Origin: Lingula anatina
Lineage: Eukaryota; Brachiopoda; Lingulata; Lingulida; Lingulidae
Assembly: GCF_001039355.2 (NCBI RefSeq)
Contig: NW_019776057.1
Location: forward strand, 249,538 to 313,537
Direction: 5' to 3'
DNA length: 64,000 nt
Part shown: positions 1 to 9,871 of the stretch, piece after piece
Layout of the letters: every line of letters starts with the position of its first letter
Position numbering within the stretch: the first letter of the stretch is position 1
Made by a program: the position numbers and the translations under genes
Notes under the pieces: generated by a model
Databases searched by the model: none
Told to the model about the DNA's origin: nothing
Seen by the model: the letters and a program-made list of their open reading frames with translations, nothing else

Positions 1-53
1 TGAACAACAGCAACAACTGCAAATGGCACCTCCACTGTGAGTAGAGCCAGCAG

Positions 54-782
54 ATGAACCAATCCCCCCTTCGGCACAGCAGGCGGAACTACTACATCTC
101 AGACTTGTATAAAGCAAAAAAGGAACTAATGTTGGAACATCTCAATATGGTAAATAAAGAATGGTACAACGAGAATACACCAGTGTTTTCTCTTTTTGAT
201 AAAGATACCCTTATTTACTGCATAAAACTCCCCCTTGTCAACAAAGAAACATATTTTCTTTATAATGTTAGGACATTTAAATCCCCGCACACGAAACCAG
301 GTTATAGCGCAAAATTGGCATTACCAGCTTCAAAAATTGGGTTGCATCCTAAAACTGGTGATATTTTCAATCCCACACAATGTCTTGGTAAAAATCCAAT
401 AGCATGTAACTCGGGGACCAATATTTAGAACTGGACAGATTTGTGAAAGAGCTTATAAGAGATTCCAAACACAGAAATTTGTGTGTTGTTGAAATTACTC
501 AAAGGACTCAAGTTATAGTTTGGACACAGAAATTGACTCTGGAAAATTCTTCATCAAGACATGGGGAGAAAGATTGTAAACTAGATGTATAAAATCACCA
601 GAAACTTTAATACAAATCACCTTTGGCACATATCTAATTGATGTAGAAAATGGGTGTTCTGTCCATGGAAACAATTTTATTTTGCCAGGCATAATACGAA
701 AAATTGGGAAAATTTCGTTAAAACCCATACAATTAAATTTTACAGAATCTTTTAATATTCATGCTGTTATAGTTGAAACAAA
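54..782 (+). pseudogene. Envelope-like (errantivirus/baculovirus F-type) remnant
   Basis: Two protein-coding-looking blocks lie in different frames. The first (54-428, 124 residues) contains a stretch ending in LPLVNKETYFLYNV, the kind of segment seen in F-type envelope proteins of errantivirus-like retroelements. The second (about 612-795) has a glycine-cysteine motif followed by HGNNF and LPG before a stop. Stops and frame changes separate the blocks, so no working protein is encoded. No gag or pol is recognisable next to it, and the 5' end may lie outside the window. The family assignment rests on remembered resemblance only and could be wrong; the fact that it is broken is clear from the sequence. 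Confidence 0.3.
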
Positions 783-795
783 AGCAATAAAATAA

Positions 796-1885
796 TTAGA
801 AAATTTGGAGGCAAAAAATTTTAAAATGTCAGCAAAGACAAATTTAGCTCCTTTGGCTGACAGAAGGATCAAACTAGGAGGAAATTTTAAAAAAAAATGA
901 TATATATAACAAACAATGTTTTAATATAGAATACACACGGTACATAGCAACAGAAGTAATAAAAAAAAAGAACCTACCATTATAATTATTTCTCATATAG
1001 TTAAACACTATCATTGTACAACTTATGTTTTAAGTGTGAATATGGTATAAAAAGTGTGTATAACTGTCTTTAAGTCCAAAATGACTGATACCAGTCATTT
1101 TTGAGAGGGGAAAGGGAGGACTTACTATTTACCTACAGCGCTTTCCCACGGAAGCCCTTCTGGCCCTATTAGTCTTGTTAGAAGATTAGAACATGAATCC
1201 CCCCCCAAACCTCCACTCAGCAGCGTTCAATGTCCGCTTCTATGGCAAAAGTGGGGCCCCGATTGGACCACTTCCTGTCCAGTGTTGACTTCCTCAATTA
1301 AGTCCAACACATGAACCTCATTCTCTTTCAAGTGGGTGGAAATGATGTAAGAGGCTCCCCCTTTGATGTGCAGCATGGCAAATTTTTACTACCATTTACC
1401 TTCAAAAATTTCCCTCTCAGGCCATCTCTCTTTCTATCTATGCTCACAGAGTTATTACCCTCTTCCCCAGCAAAGTAGTAAACTGGAAAAACATACGATG
1501 AGAAATTCAGTCTCAAAAGGGCCAGTGAGACAATAAAATGGGAAGAGAATCCAGTTCCTTAAGGCCACTCTTTAGGGTCACCTAAAATAGAGAATTTTCA
1601 TCCCCAGCCCTAAGAAACATGCAAAAATTTCAACAAAGGAAAATGCTCATACTCTAGGTGCAGATTCTTAGACAAATGCCTGCTTTGTGGCAGATACCAC
1701 CCCCTGTCGCTCTTCCGGTCAGCACCCAGAAACCCCACACCCTACCAAAGAAAAAACAACTAGCCTCGATTCAAATTCTTCACAAATGAAAAGGACCATC
1801 CTGTTATGCTGCTACTCAGAAAACTCATCTTACATTGTTTAAAAGAACAACATTAACTTTTGCACCACCCACATATACCTGGCGT
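796..1885. other. Non-coding, AT-rich stretch with repeat-like debris
   Basis: No supported gene. The first part is A/T-rich; 1100-1560 is more GC-rich and carries a C7 run near 1200. Around 1660-1720 a short plus-frame segment reads like a single CxxC...H knuckle (CLLCGRYHPL), which could be a scrap of retroelement gag-like sequence lying ahead of the recombinase-like copies, but it is too short to assign. Confidence 0.4.
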
Positions 1886-2241
1886 GGACAATTGTGCTGC
1901 TGTTGTCCTTTCTCGGTCTAATTTAGACTGCACCGGCGGGCAGATCCTCATCCTACATCTATTTCCCCAGCTTGGTCAATAGACAGCTTACTCAAGATTT
2001 CAACAGCACACTGGAAGCTGACCTCGCCAAGAACACCAGGAGGATTTACTGCAAAATTGAGCCTCTTTTATTAGAATTCCAACAAAAAACTGGACTGAGA
2101 GCACTACCTTTGGATCTAGCAGTCACAGCCCTATTTGCGCAATACCTGAGTGAAAGGTTCAGACCATCATCCATCAGGACACACACCTCTGCGCTGAGCT
2201 ATAAATATAAGATGGTGAGCATTATAAATATAAAGTCTTAG
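1886..2241 (+). pseudogene. Tyrosine-recombinase-like N-terminal domain, copy 1
   Basis: The open segment 1972-2241 reads as an alpha-helical core-binding (SAM-like) domain of tyrosine recombinases: a segment with AKNTRRIYCKIEPLLLEF, then an LxVTALFAQYLSER segment, then SSIRTHTSALSY. This layout (residues that 'tie' into a Y, then a late S-x-IR-x-H-x-SAL) is typical of DIRS/Crypton-type and other invertebrate phage-integrase proteins. No catalytic R...HxxR...Y half follows; stops begin straight after. The upstream ~85 bp is shared with a second copy about 780 bp downstream, so this is part of a repeat. Family placement beyond 'YR-like' is uncertain. Confidence 0.5.
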
Positions 2242-2281
2242 CTAGTGATAAAGATTATTGCTTACCCATAAATCTGATTTA

Positions 2282-2666
2282 TCAAGCTAGGATTTTATCA
2301 GAGTCGCTTCCTACAGCTGCCTCCATAAATAACATATCATGCATTGAAACTTCTGGCAATATTAGCCAATCACGCAACGAGTTTGAATCACCTGAAGAGG
2401 ATGAGAGAAGAGGCATTACTCGCGCTTTTCCGAAGACACTCACTAGACTGCAGTGCAGCCGTACAGACGTGCACGGATAAGAGACAATCAAGCTAGCTAA
2501 CATGTATTTACAATGGTCTTTGCAAACCACCAATATAAAATTCTGGAAAATGAAGGGCAGCTATGAAGCCACATCTGCCATGGTATGCGCAGACAGCACA
2601 CATTTCAACGTCTACGGACATGTCAGGTTTTAGAAAAATCCCAAGTATGCTGCTAGCACCTAGCAA
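2282..2666. other. No gene seen between recombinase-like copies
   Basis: Open frames exist on both strands (for example 2282-2533 minus), but none resembles a known family. The plus frame following copy 1 may be decayed downstream sequence of the same element. Confidence 0.35.
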
Positions 2667-2885
2667 GACAATTGTGCTGCTGATGTCCTTTCTCCGTCTT
2701 ATTTACAGGCCTTCAGAAGACTGCGCCCGTGGGCAGATCCTCACCCGACATCTATTTCCCCAATTTGATCAATAGACAGCTTACTCAAGATTTAAACAGC
2801 ACACTGGAAGCTGTCCTCGCCAAGAACACCAGGAGGATTTACTGCAAAATTGAGCCTCTTTAATTAGAATTCCAACAAAATACTG
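2667..2885 (+). pseudogene. Tyrosine-recombinase-like domain, copy 2 (5' part, interrupted)
   Basis: This repeats 1886-2085 closely, including the sequence encoding RQLTQD, NSTLEA and AKNTRRIYCKIEPL, but it has a stop after the EPL segment. Similarity to copy 1 ends abruptly near 2885, within the segment equivalent to QQKTGL. The missing continuation (LAVTALF, SSIRTH) reappears at about 3785-3870. About 0.9 kb of foreign DNA therefore appears to sit inside this copy. It is non-functional. Confidence 0.5.
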
Positions 2886-3784
2886 AACAAATAGTGAGTA
2901 AAATTAAGTTTAATTTATTCAAATGTATTTAAGCATGGCAGAAAGAAGTTAGTTTGGAATGCAAATAAGGATCAGGTATAAAAGAGGGTACAGAGCCACA
3001 GAGAGGGGGGGGGGGACATATATATAGAGAGAGTAGAGACCCGAGTTTTACAGTCAGTTAAATAAACCACGTAGAGAAAGAAAACTACACCTGCCTGTCT
3101 CAGTTGTGTCATTGGTAAAAGGAAATCTAAGTACCCAAATAACTAACCAGCTGGTTATTACAATACACAGATGTAGACCACAAGATAATTCCTATGAAAG
3201 CAGATCAAATATTTATCAGTGCCATTATTTCACCATCCACCCTGGAAACCCTACTGGCCAGTCTACCACTTACAAGAGCCACAATTCCTACAAGAATCTC
3301 ATGAGAATTTTCCTGTCATTTTTGTTTCTGAACTTTTTGGAGGCATATCTGCCAGGTAGATTACAGAGAAGTAGATTTTTGGCTAACCTGCAGAATGGAG
3401 ATAAGGTCATGGTTGACCATGAATTTCAAATTCAGGACTTCCTGCTCTCATACAGAGCTACTCTAAACGTGCCCCCTTTCATCAGAAAGTGCAACTATGA
3501 CAAGGATAAAAGGTTTAACCATTACAGATAAATAAAAAATATTGCTAAACACAGAATCCATGTAGAGTGTGCAATGCAAAGACTTAAGTTATTCTGATTT
3601 GTAGAAAATGAACTATGTTCCCATATGGCAAATCAGTATGTTACCTGCAGCCAGCACTTGTTACTAAGTGATGCAACAGAAAAATTCATTTGAGTGCAAT
3701 AAAAGCAGAAGAATGAGTGCAGAAGACTTATTTATGTAAATAATACAGAATGATTAAGAAAAATTGATGAGGGAGGAAGATGAG
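2886..3784 (+). mobile_element. Insertion splitting the second recombinase-like copy
   Basis: This ~0.9 kb interval separates the two halves of the second recombinase-like copy. Its left part has promoter-like sequence: TATAAAAG at 2977-2984, a GA/G-rich tract, and AATAAA at 3061-3066, an arrangement like an LTR or a Pol II promoter plus poly(A) signal. Its right part holds a decayed DDE_Tnp_4-type transposase segment (listed separately). The exact ends and any target-site duplication were not resolved, so one insertion or two nested insertions are both possible. Confidence 0.4.
3214..3600 (+). pseudogene. DDE_Tnp_4 (Harbinger/THAP-type) transposase relic
   Basis: The plus frame reads STTYKSHNSYKN, then NLQNGDKVMVDHEFQIQDFL, then LNVPPFIRK, and after a stop near 3530 IAKHRIHVECAMQRLK. 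These match the order and spacing of the C-terminal half of DDE_Tnp_4 transposases (PIF/Harbinger and the THAP-linked relatives): Q-S-x-T-Y-x-x-Y-K-x-H-N, G-D-x-V-M-A-D-R-G-F, N-x-P-P-F, R-x-H-V-E-R-x-I-x-R. The Asp of the VMVD motif and the Glu of the HVE motif are kept, but the VMADRGF arginine is changed to His and in-frame stops are present, so it is dead. The N-terminal half was not recognised. Confidence 0.6.
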
Positions 3785-3875
3785 CCTGATCTAGCTGTCA
3801 CAGCATTATTCAAACAATTCTTGAGCAATCCTTACAAGCCATCTTCCATCAGGACACACCTTTTTGCTACTAATA
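3785..3875 (+). pseudogene. Tyrosine-recombinase-like domain, copy 2 (3' part)
   Basis: The plus frame resumes the sequence missing from 2667-2885: LAVTALFKQFL, then PSSIRTHLFA, equivalent to residues encoded at 2117-2205 in copy 1. It ends about 90 bp later and lacks a catalytic domain. Confidence 0.45.
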
Positions 3876-4500
3876 CAAAATGCAAACTTCTGACCAACAA
3901 CCGTATGAAGATCAGAACTGATATTCTGACCTGGCAATGAACTATATTCCAAAGCTTCAATAACAGGCAGTGTAAAGCATAAACACATGTGAAGTAGAAT
4001 TGGCTTTTTAAACACAGTCGTGGGTAATCAAGTTAACTCTTGAAGAATATACACTAACAACTTAGGGAGAGACAACATACACACCATGCCTGCATTCACC
4101 TGCAGTGTCTCACACCCTTGGGCTTGGGATGTGTTTGAGCCAGGTGTTCCAGCACATCAACCAATTTTACCACCATTAAAAGAAAGAACGGAAAAAGTCA
4201 GTGTGATAGCTATTATGGTTTAAGAATAGAAAACCACTCAAGTTACAGAAAATCAATTTGACAGTCCTGCCCTGTCTGTAAATTAGCAATTGTAAAACCC
4301 TCCAGGGAAAGGTGGTGGAGTCAGAAATTTACTGAAGAACTACCCCAGCAATAGTACAGGCAAACAACAAATGCCATCCAGTTCAAGAGGTATGTGATGT
4401 GAAAGAGGCAGAAATGCTTCTGATTAGACACTCTCAAAGGGAATTATACTCAACCCTAGTTCAGGGCATGCATAGGTAAANGATACTTCTTTGATTAACA
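3876..4500. other. No gene seen; contains a single-N gap
   Basis: No reading frame of note. One N at 4481 marks a join or unresolved base about 20 bp outside the left terminal repeat of the downstream transposon. Confidence 0.4.
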
Positions 4501-4577
4501 TAAGGCCACACTTTTTTAATTTTATGGATGACATCCTCTGGGGACCCCGAAATCGGTGCGAGAGGGCGAAAAAAAAA
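4501..4577 (+). repeat. Left terminal inverted repeat
   Basis: It begins TAAGGCCACACTTTTTTA, is near-identical to the right end for about 38 bp, then diverges, retains a small CCGA/TCGG hairpin near 4547-4556, and ends in an A-run. Confidence 0.65.
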
Positions 4578-4906
4578 AATGCAGTCAAAAAAAAAAAATA
4601 CTGCGCAACTTAAGGAATACTGCCAGTACACAGCTGGAAACAATAATTTACCACAGAAACATATTAAACTAACACTATGTCTTTGTCCATGCTCTCAGAC
4701 TGAAAAAGCATTGTGAATATTTCGTAGAAAGGTAAAAAAAAGTCATGAATAGATATGCTGCATATTACCAAATCAGAAAAAAAAAAATATTAAACAAACA
4801 GTGTCTTTATTTGTGGCCCTTTTATGCATTTTGCTGGTATACATGTTGGTACCAATCTATCAACAAATACAATGTTTTTTAATTTTGAAATGTTCACATG
4901 GGTAAT

Positions 4907-7900
4907 TTAGTTTTCATCTGTCTCTTCTCTTCTTCTTTTTATCTTTCTCTTAACCCTTGTTCTTTCTTCCACACCGGCTGCTTTGCACACCTACAAAAAA
5001 TGCAAAGAAAAGGTAAACAGAAGACTAAAAGTTAGGGTGAAAATTAATGCATTCGACAGATTTATATGGAGAAAAGCTCTATGGCTAGTGATGAAGAAAC
5101 ACAACATGGGGATGTGTAGTTGAACCTATACAGGTGTTATTAATCATCCTGGCCTCAGTCCTCAGTAAAAATACAATATTACAATTACTATATTAACAAT
5201 TTCCTAGTACTCAAATTTTACCCACCTGGCACACTGGATGGATACTTTGAAACTGCTCCAGTTTCTCTCTGGGTATGGGAAGTGTGTCAGTCTCTCCACA
5301 CTTCCAGCATACTAATGGCAAGACAGTTAAGACTCTTGACTTCATCCTGGCTGAAAAATAGTAGACTTCCACTGCTGTTGCACACGAGAGAGCCCTACAC
5401 AATAAATGATGTAAAATAAGAAATAAAATTTTAAAAAACAAACCCTGTAAGAAGCTAGTACAACCCTTATACTGAACTACTAATCTAACCAGATAAAATT
5501 GAGGATTGCTTTACTTCTCAATTATCTTTAAAATAAAATATTTATTCAAATTTAATCTTATATTTATGTTGCATTTAAAGCGCAGTTACTTAACACTCCC
5601 TCATATAGCCATTACTCACAGAATAATAACTGAAGGTCTATTCTTCACTAATATTTTTACAATGTACATTATTATTCACCTGCTGACAAAACAAATGTCC
5701 CTCAGAGGATGAGCTTCTGGGATCCAGGCTATCCCACAGGTGTACATAGCCTCCTCTTTCAGTGCTGCCATCTGTCTGTTATTCTCAGCTGACAGAGCTC
5801 TCTGACTGTGTACTGTTCTTGGCTTGTTGCAGTCCAGACATTTTACAACACCCCTTGTGTTCTCTGCATTTGGTGTGAAGGGCATTCCGTGACCTGTTGT
5901 GCGAGACACCTTCAGACTGGGTCTGGCAGATTCATCTGTTTCACTTCCATATACTTCAGAGAAGGGTTTGTAATGTTCACCTGTACTGTCCAGGACAGGA
6001 TCTGGGAAGTTATTGAGCTGGCTGAAGACTTCAGCAGGTAGCCTTGGCTTCTTGCAAAGTGTGCAACCCTCTACCCCACACTTCTTGACAGTGAAGAAAT
6101 AGTGCCTTGAGACACAACAGTGCCCCATGAATGCCAACAGATCTGTTTTGGTCTGAAGTTTCACTTTGGTTGTATCTGTCATGGTGATAGTTTTATCGAC
6201 AATTAAAATCAAGTTCCACATTTCTTCAACCTCTAGATCTGTTGCAGGCTGGACGGTGCTGAAAGGCTCATTCTTGAGGCTGAGACGCTGTAGCAACATA
6301 TTCAACATATCACGCACAGGCTCTGTACTTTCAACTATTGCCTGCTTTAGCCCTGGATTCTTCTCTGCAATCGCCCTTGCATCTTTCATGGTGCTGACAG
6401 ACTCAAACAGCTTCTCCATGTCAGGAGACATCTTCTCTCTCATGATACCAATGGCCTGCAGTGACAAGTTAATAATACTCATGATCCTCTCTACAGGATT
6501 CCTGAAGCTGTTCTGGGGGGCTGTTCTTGCACATACCAACATGTCTAGGTCAAGGATTATAAACATGCAAATGAGGGAGATTTGGACACTGACATACGTC
6601 AGTCGGTGGTCTGGTCCGCCATCCCTGTACAGGCACAATATTGGCAGTCCCAGCTTGCCTGCTTGGTTGAGTACCTCGTAAAGCTCTGTTTGGTGTCTGA
6701 CAGGAGAAGAAGGCTGAAAAGTCGCATCTTTCAGAGCGATGTACACCTTACCCCGGTAAAAGGAGTCACTGACACTCTCTGGGATATCACAGACCAGTGT
6801 AACACTCGGTGTAATCTTGAGTTTAGTAAAGTCGTGGTCTGCAACAGCAAACACATTGTCTCTTGCTACAAGCACAGATTTACCTCTATCAACTGCTGCC
6901 ACAGGATATCCGGGTTCACCAACTTTAATGCCGTGCTTGTCATCCAAAAAGACTAATGCTGTGTACTCCTTGAACATGACTGAGAATGACTTGAGATACT
7001 TGAAGATGGCAGCTACATAGTGGGCATCAACATGGTCATGGTTAAGCTGTCGGCTCTGTACCATGTATTTTACATTGAGCCGACCTGTGTACCGAACTGC
7101 ACGGTCTACAAATGGATTTTTTGGCCAAAACTGTAGACTCACCCATGAAGCACTTGGTATCTCTGATCCTGCTGGAAGTCTTGCACTCACTTGATTGATG
7201 AAGTCTGGCACAGACATTGCTAGGGCCATGTGGCAAACTTGACCATGCCGCCTATCATCTACAGTTGCCAGTTGCTTTTCCTCTATCATCTTTGTAGCTT
7301 CATCCCAGAAGTGTTGATATTTCTCCTTACGTCCTTCATTCATGGATCTCAAGTCCACAACAAGGTCAGGATCTTGTACATCTAGTAGAAATTTCAATCG
7401 CTGTCTGACCTCTTTACTGGTTGTGCATTCTTCTGCAGTTGAATCATTTGTCAGGAACTGGTACATCTCATTAAGCAATACTGGCTTTGCATTGGATACC
7501 AATGAAAATCTCTCTCTAAACCTCTTACGCATTTCCCTTGTATGATATACAGGAATATCTTTCTCAATTTGGTGGATTAGTTTGTTTGTTGTGTTCAAGT
7601 CTCTGTCCTCATGCCTGGCTGGGACCTTCCATAAGAAGTGCAGTGACCCCTGGTTATTGCCTATCTTGTATGTGTATACTTCAACACTCATGGGTAGTAT
7701 CAGTTCACTGATGTAGATGTATCTCTTTCTGTAGTCTAAGGGTGCAAACTCATCCAGTAAGCATATATCATAGTCTGCAATCTTTGCAAGGTGGCTCTCC
7801 AAGTCTGCATATCTACTGATTAGTTTTGTGTCACTCCGCACTTTTGCCTCAACCCCCCTCAGTTCTGCATTGTCTCCTACACTTCTGACTGGGAACATCT

Positions 7901-9676
7901 GTTTACGCTGCTCCTGTACTTTTCTGTTAGATACTTGTAGGTGATCACTGTACCTGTGTAATCCTTGTCCCAGTTGGATGATAATGTCTTTCACTTTTGA
8001 GAGCTTGGGTTTATGCAGCAAGGGTAGTGATGCCATTTTGAACAGTTCCTGTGTATGTTTTTCTAGCTCACTTCTGGACAATGGTTGCAGAATATGGCGA
8101 TGTTGTGCAGGGTTGTTATACTTCTGTGAGAAAGTTGTCTTGTCGTACAAGGAGCACAAGTCCTCTGGTAGATACACAGATCTTTCTGCCAGTGTTTTGA
8201 GATGTGGGAGAACATACCATACAGCATTTCTGAGTGCAACAAGGACTTCTTTGCTTGAATTCTCATTTGCTTTGTTCCTCTCAAACCTGTTTTTAAGGAA
8301 AAAATACAACTCAGATTAAAACTTATGAATTTTAACAATAATTATAATTATCAGTATAATTTTAATTTTAAAATCATTAAAAACCAAGTAGACTTTACAA
8401 TGTGAAACCAGTTTAAAATAATAAAGCAAGACGTAAAACCACAGGTAAAATTAAAATACAATAGGACATTAAAACAGTTTCACAACATTTTACAAAAAGA
8501 GACATTAAAGGCCTTTTTAAAAATAATTTTTTTAAATTTATTCTGTTCTTAAAGCAACCAATTTACTCCAATTACACTGAAGTAAACACCTGATATAAAA
8601 TTAATGTTGATCACAGAATATGTGGTAGTGAAATGGGAAGATCACAAGATTAACAAAAAGAAAATAAACAAACCTGAAGTCCTGTCCTTTCAATATGTCC
8701 ACAATGTGGTTATAGAGGAGAATCTTGCCATTTGCAGCAGCACTCTCACCAATACTTCCAGCATAGTCGGGATACATCATCTGTTGTTGGGCTAGGTCCT
8801 TGGCTGCCATCATCATCACCTTAAAGGTAAAAATTATATGTAATAATATATTTCATATTTCAAATCTATACAATAACTGAAGGGACAAATTCCACTACAC
8901 GGATTGAAAAATGCATATTCAACAAATTGGATAATCCATTCATAAGAACCAAAAAACAATCTCTTTTGTTAAAATCAGCATGTATGCCCAGGTATAAGCA
9001 AAGAATGCTCTAAATAAAAACTCTGGATGAGCCCTGGATATAAAACAAACTGACTTTGTTGGAAGTTTGTCATGATATCATTGCACACAAATCACTATCA
9101 AATTTGTAAATAACTGACAGACAGTTATTTCTAAGTGTATTAAATAATGATATAAATAATATAACAGTAATTTTATCCATAATTGCAACGTTATATAATA
9201 ATAGAAATGACGGCAAAAATATATGTACTATATTGTTCAACCACGTACTGTACTGTACATGTACATGGCTGCATGCCTTCCCACGCTATTTCTAAACAAC
9301 TCAAATTTACCTGAAAAGCCGACTTTGGAGGGGGACTGCCTGCCTCGGTCGTTGCCGCTTTGTCAACTTCAACTCGCACGAAGCAGCCAAACTGTCGGGT
9401 GGCCTGTCCGACCTTAAGTCCACCGAATACTTCGACGCCCTTGTCGACCCTGCTTTCGCTACAGAAAAACCTTGCATGTGCTGCTTTGGAGAGAATGTCA
9501 TTAAAATTTTCCGGGCGATAATCGCTGGCTGTCGCAAGCCTTTCATACAGTTGTAGAAAGGTGATATCTTCCCCTCCAATTTCAATCGCATACCAATCTA
9601 AAACGACGCCACCCGTCTTCTTTACGACTTTTATTGTCGTGTAATTTGACAGAAGAGAAGAACTTGAAGTGGCCAT
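4907..9676 (-). CDS. DDE-transposase-like protein, five coding exons, ~1123 aa
   Basis: Coding exons (minus): 9676-9311, 8819-8674, 8286-5680, 5394-5226, 4990-4907. All have GT-AG borders and phases join, giving 3372 nt. AATAAA follows at 4811-4806. The large exon holds a candidate catalytic core: LDDKHGIKVGEPG (Asp ~619/620), YRDGGPDHRLTY (Asp ~726) and RTAP..S..NPVER (Glu ~770). The spacing D-106-D-43-E and the A-P..S..NP-E ending recall the RNase H-fold DDE transposases of the IS630/Tc1 type. Downstream are cysteine clusters (C907 area CGVEGCTLC, C987 area CLDC, then CWKC and HPVC in exon 4) that could bind zinc. The last exon ends in a very basic stretch (VKRKIKRRR), a likely nuclear signal. 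I recall similar long unnamed proteins in marine invertebrates. It lies between terminal repeats. Catalytic residues are inferred. Confidence 0.7.
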
Positions 9677-9757
9677 ATTTCCATGTGGCGATAATGCGCA
9701 TGCGCAGAAAGTTCATTTTACGGCAAATTCGTTTGGGACAACCGACTTCGTTGGGGG

Positions 9758-9850
9758 TCTTTTTTTTTTTTTTTTTTTTTTTTGGAGAACGGACGAAAAT
9801 CGGTGCGCGCGCAGGATGTCATCCATAAAATTAAAAAAAGTGTGGCCTTA
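9758..9850 (-). repeat. Right terminal inverted repeat
   Basis: Read on the minus strand from 9850 it begins TAAGGCCACACTTTTTTT and matches the left end, then shows a CACCGATTTTCG hairpin-like segment and a long A-run (T-run at about 9760-9783 on plus). It lies between the transposase start codon at 9676 and the MFSD13A stop at 9872. Confidence 0.65.
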
Positions 9851-9871
9851 ATTAATAAATTTGTACCGTGA

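Larger units (their letters stand above)
4501..9850 (-). mobile_element. Candidate autonomous DNA transposon with facing terminal inverted repeats
   Basis: The two ends carry the same outward sequence in opposite orientation: TAAGGCCACACTTTTTT at 4501, and its reverse complement ending at 9850. The match runs for about 38 bp with a one-T length difference (through TTTATGGATGACATCCT). A weaker match continues through a CCGA...TCG-type hairpin to an A-run near 4577 and its counterpart near 9758-9783. Everything between is occupied by one multi-exon minus-strand gene with a DDE-like core. TA flanks both AGGCC ends; alternatively, TTAA borders the right end and ATAA the left. Length about 5.35 kb. 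The left end lies 20 bp from a single N, so assembly support should be checked. Superfamily not assigned. Confidence 0.65.

Noticed and set aside
1328-1516. 62-residue minus-strand frame
   Set aside because: No family resemblance, and it overlaps repeat-like debris.
6166-6681. 171-residue plus-strand frame
   Set aside because: Antisense shadow of the large exon of the minus-strand DDE-like gene, with no family signature.
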